The translations under genes were made by a program, and so were the position numbers. Source: Deltaproteobacteria bacterium (GTDB lineage Bacteria > Myxococcota_A > Polyangia > Polyangiales > JADJMO01). From it: 36,879 nt of DNA. The stretch covers positions 1-36,879 of the forward strand of contig JANYDK010000067.1 in assembly GCA_025363655.1 (NCBI GenBank). Direction: 5' to 3'. The notes under the pieces are model-generated. The model ran no database searches. It was given only the letters and a program-made list of their open reading frames with translations, and had not been told where the DNA came from. Each line of letters begins with the position of its first letter. Within the stretch, counting starts at the first letter, position 1. Below, one piece after another: positions 1-7,973 of this stretch.

Positions 1-236
1 TGCAGCAGAAGAACGCCGCCGGAGACGTCGTCGCTTGCCAAAGCGCGTGCGAGAAGCTGGCGACCGATCCGTACTGCTGCAAGGGCGCGTTCAACACGCC
101 TGCGACGTGCCCGCCGACCGACTACTCGAAGGCCTTCAAGACGGCCTGCCCCGGCGCGTACTCGTACGCCTACGACGACAAGACCAGCACCTTCACGTGC
201 AAGGGTCGCGACTACGACGTCGCTTTCTGCCCGTGA
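1..236 (+). CDS. thaumatin-like protein, C-terminal part (5' end outside window)
   Basis: The reading frame that starts at base 3 is open from the window edge to TGA at 234-236 and gives 77 residues with no start codon, so the gene begins upstream. The fragment is Cys-rich and ends with the pattern [11 protein letters not shown], then a STFTC motif and a final Cys-Pro. This is the conserved C-terminus of thaumatin/PR-5 family proteins, where these cysteines form disulfides in a secreted beta-sandwich. Bacterial members are known, but their substrate (beta-glucan or another polysaccharide) is unsettled. The family assignment rests on this motif; the function is inference. The signal peptide and the acidic cleft cannot be judged because the N-terminal half is missing. 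Confidence 0.8.
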   Translation, partial: QQKNAAGDVVACQSACEKLATDPYCCKGAFNTPATCPPTDYSKAFKTACPGAYSYAYDDKTSTFTCKGRDYDVAFCP

Positions 237-259
237 GCTCATTGACCTAGATTTTCAGT

Positions 260-859
260 ATGAATCTCCTTCAGTTGGTCATCGTGACGCTCGCCATTTC
301 TCCGCTCGTCGCCTGCAGTGGAGCGACGCCGCCGCCTGCGTCAGGCGCGTCGAACACGTCGCCTGCTTCGAGCGCGTCGGGCTCTTCCGGCGCCGCCGAG
401 ACGCCGAAGGCCGCGCCGCTCGGGCTCGTGACACGCGCCGAGCTCGAAACACTCCCCAAGTTCGTCGATGCTTGGGCCAAAGGCGATGCTCCGAGCGCCG
501 AAGCCGCGAAAGCGCTCGCCCTCGTTCCACCGGGCGCCACCGTGCGCGTCTTCCTCGGCACCTGGTGCAGCGACAGTCGGCGTGAGCTCGTCCGCTTCTG
601 GAAGGCGGTCGATCTCGCGGGTGGCAAGCTGCCGTTCGCCGTCGAGCTGGTGGCGGTCGATCACGACAAGACCGATCCGGGAGGCCTCTCCAAAGGCGTC
701 GGGCTCCGCTACGTGCCGACGTTCGTGGTGCTCCGCGCAGGCAAGGAGCTCGGCCGCGTGATCGAGTCGGCGCCGGGCGGCATCGAGCACGATCTCGGGG
801 TGCTCCTGCGCGGTGAGAAGACCGGCGTCATCTCCGGTCGCAGCGACGTCGGCGCCTGA
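260..859 (+). CDS. lipoprotein with thioredoxin fold (WCSDS motif)
   Basis: 199 residues. The N-terminus is a lipoprotein signal peptide with the lipobox LVAC, followed by a Ser/Ala/Pro/Gly-rich linker (about 20-50) and a globular domain from about 55. That domain carries VFLGTWCSDSRRE (about 95-107), the thioredoxin active-site position, and a cis-Pro loop in RYVPTFVV. The active site is C-S-D-S, so only the first Cys is present. This excludes a classic dithiol oxidoreductase; a monothiol reductase or chaperone-like role is possible. WCxDS thioredoxin-like proteins are a recognised subgroup. It should sit on the periplasmic side of a membrane. ATG 260 is the only start that keeps the signal peptide. 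It lies 23 bp after the thaumatin-like gene and may be co-transcribed with it. Confidence 0.8.
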   Translation: MNLLQLVIVTLAISPLVACSGATPPPASGASNTSPASSASGSSGAAETPKAAPLGLVTRAELETLPKFVDAWAKGDAPSAEAAKALALVPPGATVRVFLGTWCSDSRRELVRFWKAVDLAGGKLPFAVELVAVDHDKTDPGGLSKGVGLRYVPTFVVLRAGKELGRVIESAPGGIEHDLGVLLRGEKTGVISGRSDVGA

Positions 860-870
860 TCACCCTGTCA

Positions 871-2709
871 TCATGGGCTCGCGCGGAGCACGCGCAGCAG
901 CCCGAGGTAGCCCATCATCACGTGTTGATCGTCGTCGATGCGGGTGACGCCGCCCCAGGGAATTCCGCGTACGCCACCGAGCGCGCGGGGCAGGTTCTTG
1001 ACGTAGTAGGCCGTGGTCTCGTCGAGTTGATCCCAGAAGAGGAGCGTCGCCGCCCGCAGGCCATAGGCGCGGAGCTCGAAGGCGTCGCGCGCGAGCCGCC
1101 GTGAGAGCTCGACGTCGGCGGCGTAGGCCTCGAGTGAAGTGCCGGTAGGAGACGGGTTGGGGAGCGAGGCGAAGGCGCCTTTGCCAGAGACGAGGCGATC
1201 TTCGTCGTCGTCTTGATCGCGCATCGTCTGCTCGGCGATGGCGAAGACGCGCGAGATGAAGCCTGGCTCGGGGCGATGGCGCACGAGCTCGCAGAGGGCG
1301 AGGGAAAACCAGTAGTCGCGGAGGTGTCCCTTCTTGGTCGCGTAGGGCGCGTCGAGTCGATGATGAGCCGCGCGCGCCGCCGCATCGAGCCATCGCGCGT
1401 CAGGATCGACGGCGTGCAGGCGCATCAAACCGAGCATCGCCTCGCCCGGATAGTAGAGGACGTCGACGACCTCACCGGGCGCGCCATCCGGCGAAAATGG
1501 CTGAAAATGCCCATCGTCGGCGAGCTGATGGAGAAGAAAGCGACCGAGCGAACGGAGCCGCGGCAGGTGCGTTCGATCGCCCGTCGCTTCGACCTCGGCA
1601 GCGAAGGCGAGGAGCGTGAGACCGGTGCCGCCGATGGGACCGAGCGGGTTGCTCTCGGCGGGGAGGTAACTCGCGCCATGCTCGACGTCGTCCTCGCTGG
1701 TGCCGAACGCGACCGCGACGCGCAGATGTCGTTCGAGACGATCGCGTGCACGTCGTGCAGCGTCGAGGATCGTCGGATCGCGCAGCTCACCATAGGCGGC
1801 GAAGAGCGCTGCGGTGGAGCCGGCGTGACGGAGCCAGTTGTAGGACTCGTCGTCGACGACGTCGGCGAGCGCGTCGTAGAGGTAGTCGAAGCGGCCGTCG
1901 GCTTGGACGCTGCGCGCGAGATGCGCAGCCGCGAGGCGGAGGTGCGTGCGGAGCGAATCGACGGTGACATCGTCTACGCCAGGCCGCGGAAGGCGGTTCG
2001 CGCGGAGGGGAGCAAGAGGACCGCCGGGTCGCGCTTCGACGAAGCCGACCGTGGAAAACGTGGTGATTTGGCAATCGTCGCAAGGCGCGCCGTATCGCAA
2101 TCGAAGGAGCGCTTCGAAGCGATCGCGCTCGAGGAGCGGCCCTCCTTCGTCCTCGCCGAGGAGGCCGCGCGTGGCCAGCTCGGAGCCCAGGACGAAGCCG
2201 AGGTGCGAGCCGTCGCCGGCACGTGCGAAGGCGAAACCCTCGCGACCGAAAGTCTCGGGATCGTCGAGCGTGGCCGGCCGAGGTGATGCAAAGGCGACGA
2301 CTTCGATCGAGATGCGAGCCGATGCGAGAGTCTCGCGATCGACGCCTGCCGTCGCCGACCGAGTCGCCTGCACCAAGGAATCGGCGAGGGTGACCCCGAG
2401 ACCGGTGCCGACGAGCGGCCCCGCGCCGGGGACGAAGTAGCTGACGAAGACGCGTGCGCCGGCCGTACGACGGGCGATGGGAGGCGCCGAAGCAGCCCCC
2501 TCGCCGGCCGCGAGCCCGCGCATCCAGGCGACGATCGGCTGGAATTTTTCGGGTGAAATGATCCTGGCCCCGAGCTGACCGTGAAGCGGGTCGCGCCGTT
2601 TGGCCGCGCCACGTCCGTGCGGGCGATGGCACCCGATCGCGCACACAGCGACGAACAGAATCAGCGAGACGAGCGAGACGAGAACGCGTCTCGCCGTGGG
2701 AGCCCTCAT
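871..2709 (-). CDS. lipoprotein: AMMECR1-like domain plus alpha/alpha-toroid domain
   Basis: 612 residues from ATG at 2709; the frame stays open further upstream, but this start gives a signal peptide and lipobox (AIGC, Cys27). Residues about 85-226 resemble the AMMECR1 fold: a VFVSYF strand, the segment RISIEVVAFASPRP, then GREGFAF, and a closing Cys-rich ITTFSTVGFVE segment. Residues about 250-612 are helical hairpins with DGRFDYLYD, YNWLRHAG and YYPGEAMLGLMRL, the pattern of six-hairpin glycosidase-like or epimerase-like (alpha/alpha) toroids. No catalytic residue can be named safely. The start codon overlaps the stop of the upstream beta-barrel gene (ATGA, 2706-2709), so the two are translationally coupled. 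The N-terminal domain call is moderate; activity is unknown, possibly on a cell-surface polymer. Confidence 0.6.
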   Translation of the reverse strand: MRAPTARRVLVSLVSLILFVAVCAIGCHRPHGRGAAKRRDPLHGQLGARIISPEKFQPIVAWMRGLAAGEGAASAPPIARRTAGARVFVSYFVPGAGPLVGTGLGVTLADSLVQATRSATAGVDRETLASARISIEVVAFASPRPATLDDPETFGREGFAFARAGDGSHLGFVLGSELATRGLLGEDEGGPLLERDRFEALLRLRYGAPCDDCQITTFSTVGFVEARPGGPLAPLRANRLPRPGVDDVTVDSLRTHLRLAAAHLARSVQADGRFDYLYDALADVVDDESYNWLRHAGSTAALFAAYGELRDPTILDAARRARDRLERHLRVAVAFGTSEDDVEHGASYLPAESNPLGPIGGTGLTLLAFAAEVEATGDRTHLPRLRSLGRFLLHQLADDGHFQPFSPDGAPGEVVDVLYYPGEAMLGLMRLHAVDPDARWLDAAARAAHHRLDAPYATKKGHLRDYWFSLALCELVRHRPEPGFISRVFAIAEQTMRDQDDDEDRLVSGKGAFASLPNPSPTGTSLEAYAADVELSRRLARDAFELRAYGLRAATLLFWDQLDETTAYYVKNLPRALGGVRGIPWGGVTRIDDDQHVMMGYLGLLRVLRASP

Positions 2710-3614
2710 GGCGAGGGAATGTGGTTGCGCATCTCGAGCGGCAAGGGCTCGGCGCGGTGGAGGTCGAAGCCCCAGACGACGAGCGCGTAGACGAACGACT
2801 GCACCAGCCCGCCGCGATCGAGCGGATGATCTTGCTCGTAGGCGATGTGCAGCTCCCACGGGGATTTTCGGAAGATCAGCTCTTCGGTGAAGTCGAGCTC
2901 GGTCGGCTGGAGGACGCGCTTGGCTTCGCGATCGGTGAACATCGTGCCGTCGAAGGCGAAAGAGAGGACGTCGGAGAAGATCGAGAGCTCGGCGTGGCCG
3001 CTGTAGCGCAAGAGCGCGTTGCCGGTGTTGTCGGGGCGCGCGAAGTAGCTCGGGTTGTAGGCGAACCAACCGAGCGTGACCCAGCCGGAGACGTCGCCGT
3101 CTTTCAAGTGACGCCCGGCGTCGGTGACCGAGGCGAGCGAGAAGAGCCAGCGCGCGCGCACGTCGACGTAGCGTTGGTTGCCCGAGCCTTGATCGACGGG
3201 GCTGTCGTGCTCGACGCGCACGCCGAGCTCGAGGGCGCCCGGGCCGAGGGGCCAGGTGGTGGTGATGCCAGCGATGGCGTCGAACTCGGTCGGACCGAGC
3301 TTGTTCACGCCTTTGCGGAGTCGATCGCTGAAGATGTTGATGTCGAGCGGGATGGAGAGGCGACGACCGACGAGATCGATGTCGGCGTGCACCGCGTAGC
3401 GCATGAGCGTGAGCCCGCTGTTGTCGGGGCGCGCCGCGTAACTGGGGTTGTCGAGGGCGACGCCGAGGCTGAAGGCGCCGGAGAAGCCGAAGCCGGAGTC
3501 AGCCCCGGAGACCGCGCCGCCGTGCGCGCCACTCCCCTGCTTGTCGAGCGCCATCGCGCTGCGACCCGCGAAGAAGACGACGACGGCGGTGAGGGTGGCG
3601 AGGGTGCGACGCAT
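2706..3614 (-). CDS. predicted outer-membrane beta-barrel protein with internal duplication
   Basis: 302 residues from ATG at 3614, chosen because it gives a signal peptide (residues 1-22, ending SAMA). The mature chain has alternating hydrophobic/polar strands rich in aromatic residues, no long helix and no TM helix, as expected of a small outer-membrane barrel. Two halves are clearly homologous: NPSYAARPDNSG (56-67) matches NPSYFARPDNTG (187-198), and each is followed by an LRY/MRY strand, an xFSD segment, a PTEFD/PTELD motif, an E-x-D-H-P/S-D turn and a final aromatic strand. The repeat offset is about 131 residues. I do not recognise a named family. Its 4-bp overlap with the following lipoprotein gene suggests the two products work together at the outer membrane. 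Confidence 0.65.
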   Translation of the reverse strand: MRRTLATLTAVVVFFAGRSAMALDKQGSGAHGGAVSGADSGFGFSGAFSLGVALDNPSYAARPDNSGLTLMRYAVHADIDLVGRRLSIPLDINIFSDRLRKGVNKLGPTEFDAIAGITTTWPLGPGALELGVRVEHDSPVDQGSGNQRYVDVRARWLFSLASVTDAGRHLKDGDVSGWVTLGWFAYNPSYFARPDNTGNALLRYSGHAELSIFSDVLSFAFDGTMFTDREAKRVLQPTELDFTEELIFRKSPWELHIAYEQDHPLDRGGLVQSFVYALVVWGFDLHRAEPLPLEMRNHIPSP

Positions 3615-3645
3615 GACGCCTCGAGGACGGTTGCGAACCGACTGC

Positions 3646-4143
3646 TCAGCGCTTCTTGGTCTTTCGGCGGGGGGAAGTCGAGTGCGTGTGGGGCTCGCCG
3701 TCGCCGTGCGAATGCGCATGGACGGGCGCGTGCCCACCGCCGACGCTGGTGAGGGTGAGCTTGCCGTGGACGACGCCGCGCGTGGCGAGGATGCGATCGC
3801 CTGCTTCTTTCAGCGTCGTCGCTTGACCGCGCATGACGATGACCTCGAGGCAGTGATCGTGATCGAGGTGCACGTGGAGCGTCGAGACGACGGCGTCGCC
3901 GAGGTCGTGTTGGATCTCGGTGAGCCGCTCGGAGAGCTCGCGCACGTGATGTTTGTAGACGATCATCAAGGCGCCGGCGACGTTGCCCCCGCGGACGATC
4001 GTTTCTTCGACGAGCCCGTTGCGGATGAGGTCGCGGATCGCTTCGCTGCGGTTGCCATACCCTTTGCGCTCGTTCTGGGCGTCGAATTGGGTCAGGAGCT
4101 CGCCGTCGATGGCGACCCCGAAGCGGACCAGATCGCTCGGCAT
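3646..4143 (-). CDS. nikR: nickel-responsive repressor NikR with His-rich C-terminal tail
   Basis: 165 residues. The N-terminal 45 residues form a ribbon-helix-helix DNA-binding domain (VRFGVAIDGELL ... NRSEAIRDLIR). The ACT-like C-terminal domain carries the square-planar nickel site: His79, His90, His92 and Cys98 in IQH-x10-HVHLDHDHC, with the same spacing as His76/87/89/Cys95 of E. coli NikR. After residue about 135 there is a tail not found in E. coli NikR, containing six His (138, 142, 144, 146, 152, 154) and ending in a Lys/Arg-rich stretch. The tail may bind or buffer nickel (inference). No nickel transporter or hydrogenase gene lies in the window. It is divergent from bamD with a gap of 36-57 bp, which must hold both promoters. 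Confidence 0.92.
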   Translation of the reverse strand: MPSDLVRFGVAIDGELLTQFDAQNERKGYGNRSEAIRDLIRNGLVEETIVRGGNVAGALMIVYKHHVRELSERLTEIQHDLGDAVVSTLHVHLDHDHCLEVIVMRGQATTLKEAGDRILATRGVVHGKLTLTSVGGGHAPVHAHSHGDGEPHTHSTSPRRKTKKR

Positions 4144-4179
4144 GAGGCGGGAGAGTAGCAGGTCGACGGCGGCTTTCGC

Positions 4180-5046
4180 TTGGAGTACGACGTCCCGGCC
4201 TTGGTCCGTCGCCCTCTCGCCGCCCTGTTTTTTCGGTTCGCCTTCGCCGGCGCGGCCGCGTGGACGCTCTTCGCCTGCGGCCCGACCAAGCAGCAGTACG
4301 GCACCGGCATCCTCCAGTACTCCGAGAACGCCAAGCGCGCGTACGAAGACGCGATGATCGCCTTCAAAGATCGCGACTGGCAGGAGGCGACGCTGCTCCT
4401 CCGCGACGTCCGTCGTCGCTTCAGCTTCAGCGCCTATGCGCCGCTGGCGCAGCTGCGGATGGCCGACATCGAGTACGAGCAGGAGAAGTGGATCGAGTCG
4501 ATCAGCGCCTACAAAGGCTTCCTCCGCGAGAACCCCAAGCACCGCGACGCGGCCTGGGCCTCGATGCGCATCGCGCGCTGCTTCTACAACCAGGTGAGCG
4601 ACGCCTTCTTGCTTCCGCCGCAAGAGACGCGCGACCAATCCGCGGTCATCGAAGCGGCGACGAAGATCAACGACTACGTCGAGCAGTACAAGCCGGGCAC
4701 CGAGTACCCGGACGGCGGACCCGAGTGGGAAGAGATGAAGGCGCTCGGCGCCGACGCCCGCGCTCGCCTCGTCGCCCACGAGCTCTACATCGCGCGCTTC
4801 TACATCAAGAAGGACAAGCTCGAGGCCGCGCTCGGTCGCGTCACCTACGCGGTCGTCAATTTCCACGGCAGCAAGCGCGACGCCGAAGCCCTCATTTTGC
4901 AGGGTGAAATCTTCCTCATGCTCAAGCGTCGCCCCGAGGCGCGGGCGAGCTTCGAGGTCGTCCTCAGCAAGTACGCCGCCGACCCGCGCATCGTGCAGGC
5001 GAAGAAGTTCCTCGCCCAGATGGACCTCGAGGAATCGAAGAAGTGA
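4180..5046 (+). CDS. bamD: BamD-type outer-membrane assembly lipoprotein
   Basis: 288 residues from TTG 4180. An in-frame TTG at 4201 would give a cleaner signal peptide (MVRRPLAALFFRF...) and is equally plausible. The lipobox is LFAC, so the mature protein is a lipoprotein on the inner face of the outer membrane. The rest is a series of TPR-like helical pairs: YEDAMIAFKDRDWQEA, FSFSAYAPLAQLRMADIEY, SISAYKGFLRENPKH and a final ARASFEVVLSKYAADPR. This is the BamD/YfiO/ComL arrangement, and the length matches the family. It is the first gene of a tight operon; its TGA overlaps the GTG start of the next gene (GTGA). Family knowledge: BamD helps insert beta-barrels such as those predicted nearby. 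Confidence 0.85.
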   Translation: MEYDVPALVRRPLAALFFRFAFAGAAAWTLFACGPTKQQYGTGILQYSENAKRAYEDAMIAFKDRDWQEATLLLRDVRRRFSFSAYAPLAQLRMADIEYEQEKWIESISAYKGFLRENPKHRDAAWASMRIARCFYNQVSDAFLLPPQETRDQSAVIEAATKINDYVEQYKPGTEYPDGGPEWEEMKALGADARARLVAHELYIARFYIKKDKLEAALGRVTYAVVNFHGSKRDAEALILQGEIFLMLKRRPEARASFEVVLSKYAADPRIVQAKKFLAQMDLEESKK

Positions 5047-5882
5047 TCGTCTCGCAGACGCGCTCTCCGGGGGACTCGCCTCCGCAGGGTGACGTCTGGG
5101 ATCTCCCCGCGGCCGAGGCGACGTTCGCCTTCCTCGACCTCGAGATGACCGGTCTCCAGGTCGAAGAAGATCGCGTCGTCGAGATCTGCATCGAGCGCGT
5201 GCGCGGCGGTGAGCTCCTCGGTCGGCTCGAGCGCGTCGTCGATCCCGGCGAGCGGAGAGGTGCCGAGCACGTTCATGGCCTGGGGGACGAAGCGCTCGCC
5301 AGCGCTGCGCCTTTCGCCGAGCTCGCCGACGAGGTGGTCGCGCTCCTCGACGGCGCCATCGTCGTCGCCCACGGTGCTCCTTGGGACCTCGCGTTCCTGC
5401 GCGCCGAGCTCACTCGGCTCGGGCGCGAGAGCTCTGCGCCGACGCACGCCATCGACACCTTGGTGCTCTGCCGGCGGGCGTTTCATCTGCCGTCCTATGC
5501 GCTGCAAAAAGTTGCGGCTTCGCTGACGATTTCCGTGTCCCGGGCCCATCGGGCTGCCGACGACGTGCAAACGTTGCGCAGGGTCTTCGAGCGGGTGGTC
5601 GCCGAGCTGGCCCCCAAGGCCGCGCGCGATCTATGGGACGTGCGCGTCGGCGAGCGGGTGCCACGCCCCGAAATCGTAGAAGCCCTACAAAATGCGCTCG
5701 ATGCGGGCGGAAGGGTGGACGTCGTCTACCGCCCGGCCCATCGGTCGCCCGAACGGCTGGCCATGGTGCTGACCGCCCTGGTCCCGCCGCACGCGATCGG
5801 CTACCTCCTCCCCGGCCGGGGACGGCGGGAGCTGCGGATCGACCGCATCCTCCGCGTGGAGCCAGCCGAAGCCGAAGGGTAA
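5043..5882 (+). CDS. DnaQ-like DEDDh 3'-5' exonuclease
   Basis: 279 residues from GTG 5043, overlapping the bamD stop by 4 bp. Residues about 25-190 are the DnaQ/RNase T exonuclease fold. ExoI is FLDLEMTGL (with Asp and Glu), ExoII is the VVAHGAPWDLAFLRAEL segment (Asp), and ExoIII is HRAADDVQTLRRVF (His and Asp), so all DEDDh metal ligands are visible. About 90 residues follow, with WDVRVGERVPRPEIVEAL and a VDVVYRPAHRSPERLAMVL segment. The latter resembles a small strand-rich WYL/SH3-like module, which would be unusual in a free-standing epsilon subunit. The role is probably DNA repair or nucleic-acid trimming rather than replicative proofreading, but this is inference. It lies 7 bp before the next gene, within one operon. 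Confidence 0.85.
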   Translation: MIVSQTRSPGDSPPQGDVWDLPAAEATFAFLDLEMTGLQVEEDRVVEICIERVRGGELLGRLERVVDPGERRGAEHVHGLGDEALASAAPFAELADEVVALLDGAIVVAHGAPWDLAFLRAELTRLGRESSAPTHAIDTLVLCRRAFHLPSYALQKVAASLTISVSRAHRAADDVQTLRRVFERVVAELAPKAARDLWDVRVGERVPRPEIVEALQNALDAGGRVDVVYRPAHRSPERLAMVLTALVPPHAIGYLLPGRGRRELRIDRILRVEPAEAEG

Positions 5883-5889
5883 TGTCTCG

Positions 5890-7407
5890 ATGTCACAGGT
5901 AACCGCTGCTCGCGCTCCCGCCCGTACGTGGCGACGGATCCTCGTCGCGCTCGCCGTCGTCGCGTTGCCGTTCGTCTCGGGGTGTCCCGAAATCGAAGAC
6001 GGCGGCTCGGTGAAGCACGAGTGCGAGCCCATCTCGCAGAAGTGGTCGAAGCGCGCCGCCGAAGACTACAAATCGGGCGACCTCGACGACGCGCAAGACA
6101 GCATCGCGAAGGGCCTCGAGCACTGCCCGGACGATCCGGAAATCCGCATGATCGCCGCGCGCATCGCGCTCGCGCGTCTCGACTTCAAGGGCGCGACCAA
6201 GGCGCTCGAGGGCGTGCAGGGCTCGGAAGCGGCGAGCATCCGCGCGCGTGCGTTTTGGTACAGCGACGACCTCCAGCACACCGCCGAAGAGCTCTCCGCC
6301 GCGCTGGAAGATCCCGACTTCAAAGACCCGTGGGCCAAGCCGGTCCGCGAGCTCGCAGGCACGCAAGGAAGCGGACGTCACCCGTTCCAGTTCCGCGAAG
6401 GCGGCGCGCGCCTCGTCGAAATCAAGATGCCGCGCGATCTCGGCTACGCGCTGATGGTGCCCGTCGAAATCGACGGCCAGGCGACGATGGCGCTCGTCGT
6501 CACCGGCGTCCCCGAGGTGATGCTCGACAGCAAATCGCGCACGAATCCCGGCTGGGTGAGCATCAAGTTCGGCTCCGGCGATCGCTCCATCGAGCTCCGC
6601 GACGTGCCGGCCCTGGTGCAAGATCTGACGCCGTTCACCGCGCAGCAGCAGGTGCCGATCGGCGCGCTCCTGGGGGTCAACCTCCTCCGTCGCCTCCACC
6701 TCACGTTCGATCGCCGCGGCGATCAGTTCATCATCCGTCGCGACGAGCCGCCGCCCCCTCCCGCGTTCACCAAGGTGCCGGTCACCTACGTGCGCGGCGG
6801 CGGGATGATCGTCCGCAGCACGTTGAAGAAGGAGTTCGAGGTCAGCTCGGGGCTCTGGATCAACACCGGCGATCCGTTCACCCTCGCGCTCCCCGATCCG
6901 ACTTGGAAGAAGCTCGGCGTCGATCCGCAGACGCTCCCGACCTTCGCCAGCGTCGCCCACGGCAAGCTCACAGACGTGCGCGTCGGCGGGCTCGATCTCG
7001 GCCCCGTCGAGTCGGTCGCCGGCATCAGCGGCATGGAAGAGAAGCTCGGACAGCTCGACGTCGACGTCGCCGGCGCGATGGGCGTGGGCTTCCTCACCGC
7101 GATGCGCGTCACCCTCGCCGATGGGGGTCGCAGCCTCTGGCTCGAGACCGACGAAGACACCAGCTCGGTGCTCGCGCCGCCGGTGCCGATCGGTGGAGGC
7201 ACCAACGCCGCGCCGACCGCGACGGGAATCACCACCGCCTCGCCGACGTCTTCTGCCAAGCCGCCGCCCGCAGCGTCGGGTTCGGTGAAGCCGCCGCCCG
7301 CGACCTCGACCTCGGCCAAGCCTCCCGCAGCCAAGCCGACGATCACGGTCGCGCCGCCGCCGAAGCCGGCTCCCACCGTCGCCCCGAAACCGGCCGCGTC
7401 GAAGTAA
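5890..7407 (+). CDS. lipoprotein with two degenerate retropepsin-like domains
   Basis: 505 residues. The signal peptide ends in lipobox VSGC (Cys32). Residues about 50-155 form TPR-like helices. Then come two copies of an aspartic-protease-like (retropepsin) domain. The first has MALVVTGVPEVMLD (199-212) and LLGVNLLRRLHLTF. The second has LWINTGDPFTLALPD (321-335) and AMGVGFLTAMRVTL. In active enzymes the D-T/S-G triad supplies the catalytic Asp; here the triads read V-T-G (Val203) and N-T-G (Asn324), so neither domain should cleave. The C-terminal 80 residues are a Pro/Ala/Thr/Lys linker-like tail. Operon position after the exonuclease (7-bp gap) and before the carbonic-anhydrase-like gene (2-bp gap). 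A structural or peptide-binding role in the envelope is inferred. Confidence 0.7.
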   Translation: MSQVTAARAPARTWRRILVALAVVALPFVSGCPEIEDGGSVKHECEPISQKWSKRAAEDYKSGDLDDAQDSIAKGLEHCPDDPEIRMIAARIALARLDFKGATKALEGVQGSEAASIRARAFWYSDDLQHTAEELSAALEDPDFKDPWAKPVRELAGTQGSGRHPFQFREGGARLVEIKMPRDLGYALMVPVEIDGQATMALVVTGVPEVMLDSKSRTNPGWVSIKFGSGDRSIELRDVPALVQDLTPFTAQQQVPIGALLGVNLLRRLHLTFDRRGDQFIIRRDEPPPPPAFTKVPVTYVRGGGMIVRSTLKKEFEVSSGLWINTGDPFTLALPDPTWKKLGVDPQTLPTFASVAHGKLTDVRVGGLDLGPVESVAGISGMEEKLGQLDVDVAGAMGVGFLTAMRVTLADGGRSLWLETDEDTSSVLAPPVPIGGGTNAAPTATGITTASPTSSAKPPPAASGSVKPPPATSTSAKPPAAKPTITVAPPPKPAPTVAPKPAASK

Positions 7408-7409
7408 TC

Positions 7410-7973
7410 ATGGCGCACTTGCTCTCGATCGAAGGCAGGAGCCCGCTCCTCGGCCGCGACGTCTGGCTCGCACCGACCGCGACGGTGATCGGCAACACCA
7501 CGCTCGGCGCCGAGTCGAGCGTGTGGTTCGGCGCGGTGCTGCGCGGCGACGAGCTCGCCATCGTCGTCGGCGAACGCACCAACGTGCAGGACAACGCCGT
7601 CCTCCACATCACCAGCGACAAGGGCGTGCCCGGCGAGCCCGATGCGCGCGGCGTGCGTGTCGGTCTTCGCATCGGCAACGACGTCACCATCGGTCACTCG
7701 GCGGTGGTCCACGGCTGCACGCTCGGCGATCGCGTGCTCGTCGGCATCGGCGCCATCGTCCTCGACGGTGCCGTCGTCGGCAACGACGTCGTCATCGGCG
7801 CCGGCACGCTGATCACGCCGAACACCGTCATCCCCGACGGCGTGATGGTCCTCGGCCGGCCTGGTCGGGTCGCGCGCAAGCTCACCGAGGAAGACCGCTT
7901 TTGGTCGCACAAGGCCGCGGGGCTCTACGTCGGCTACGCGCGCAAGTTCGCGCAAGAGCATCCGACCGAGTGA
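7410..7973 (+). CDS. gamma-carbonic-anhydrase-like hexapeptide-repeat protein
   Basis: 187 residues forming a left-handed beta-helix of hexapeptide repeats, full length for the gamma-CA/YrdA/PaaY family. Residues matching the Methanosarcina Cam active site are visible: Arg45 and Asp47 in VLRGDE, Gln60-Asp61 in NVQD, and the three zinc-ligand positions His66 (NAVLH), His96 and His101 (IGHSAVVH). A roughly 15-residue loop after His66 is longer than in YrdA. The protein may bind zinc or iron and act on CO2/bicarbonate or an acyl-CoA thioester; homologues often show weak or no anhydrase activity, so the name stays cautious. It is cytoplasmic and the last gene of the bamD operon. Confidence 0.88.
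   Translation: MAHLLSIEGRSPLLGRDVWLAPTATVIGNTTLGAESSVWFGAVLRGDELAIVVGERTNVQDNAVLHITSDKGVPGEPDARGVRVGLRIGNDVTIGHSAVVHGCTLGDRVLVGIGAIVLDGAVVGNDVVIGAGTLITPNTVIPDGVMVLGRPGRVARKLTEEDRFWSHKAAGLYVGYARKFAQEHPTE

Noticed and set aside
2709-3069. N-terminal extension of the AMMECR1-like lipoprotein by 120 residues
   Set aside because: It is Arg-rich shadow sequence over the beta-barrel gene; ATG 2709 gives a signal peptide and an ATGA overlap.
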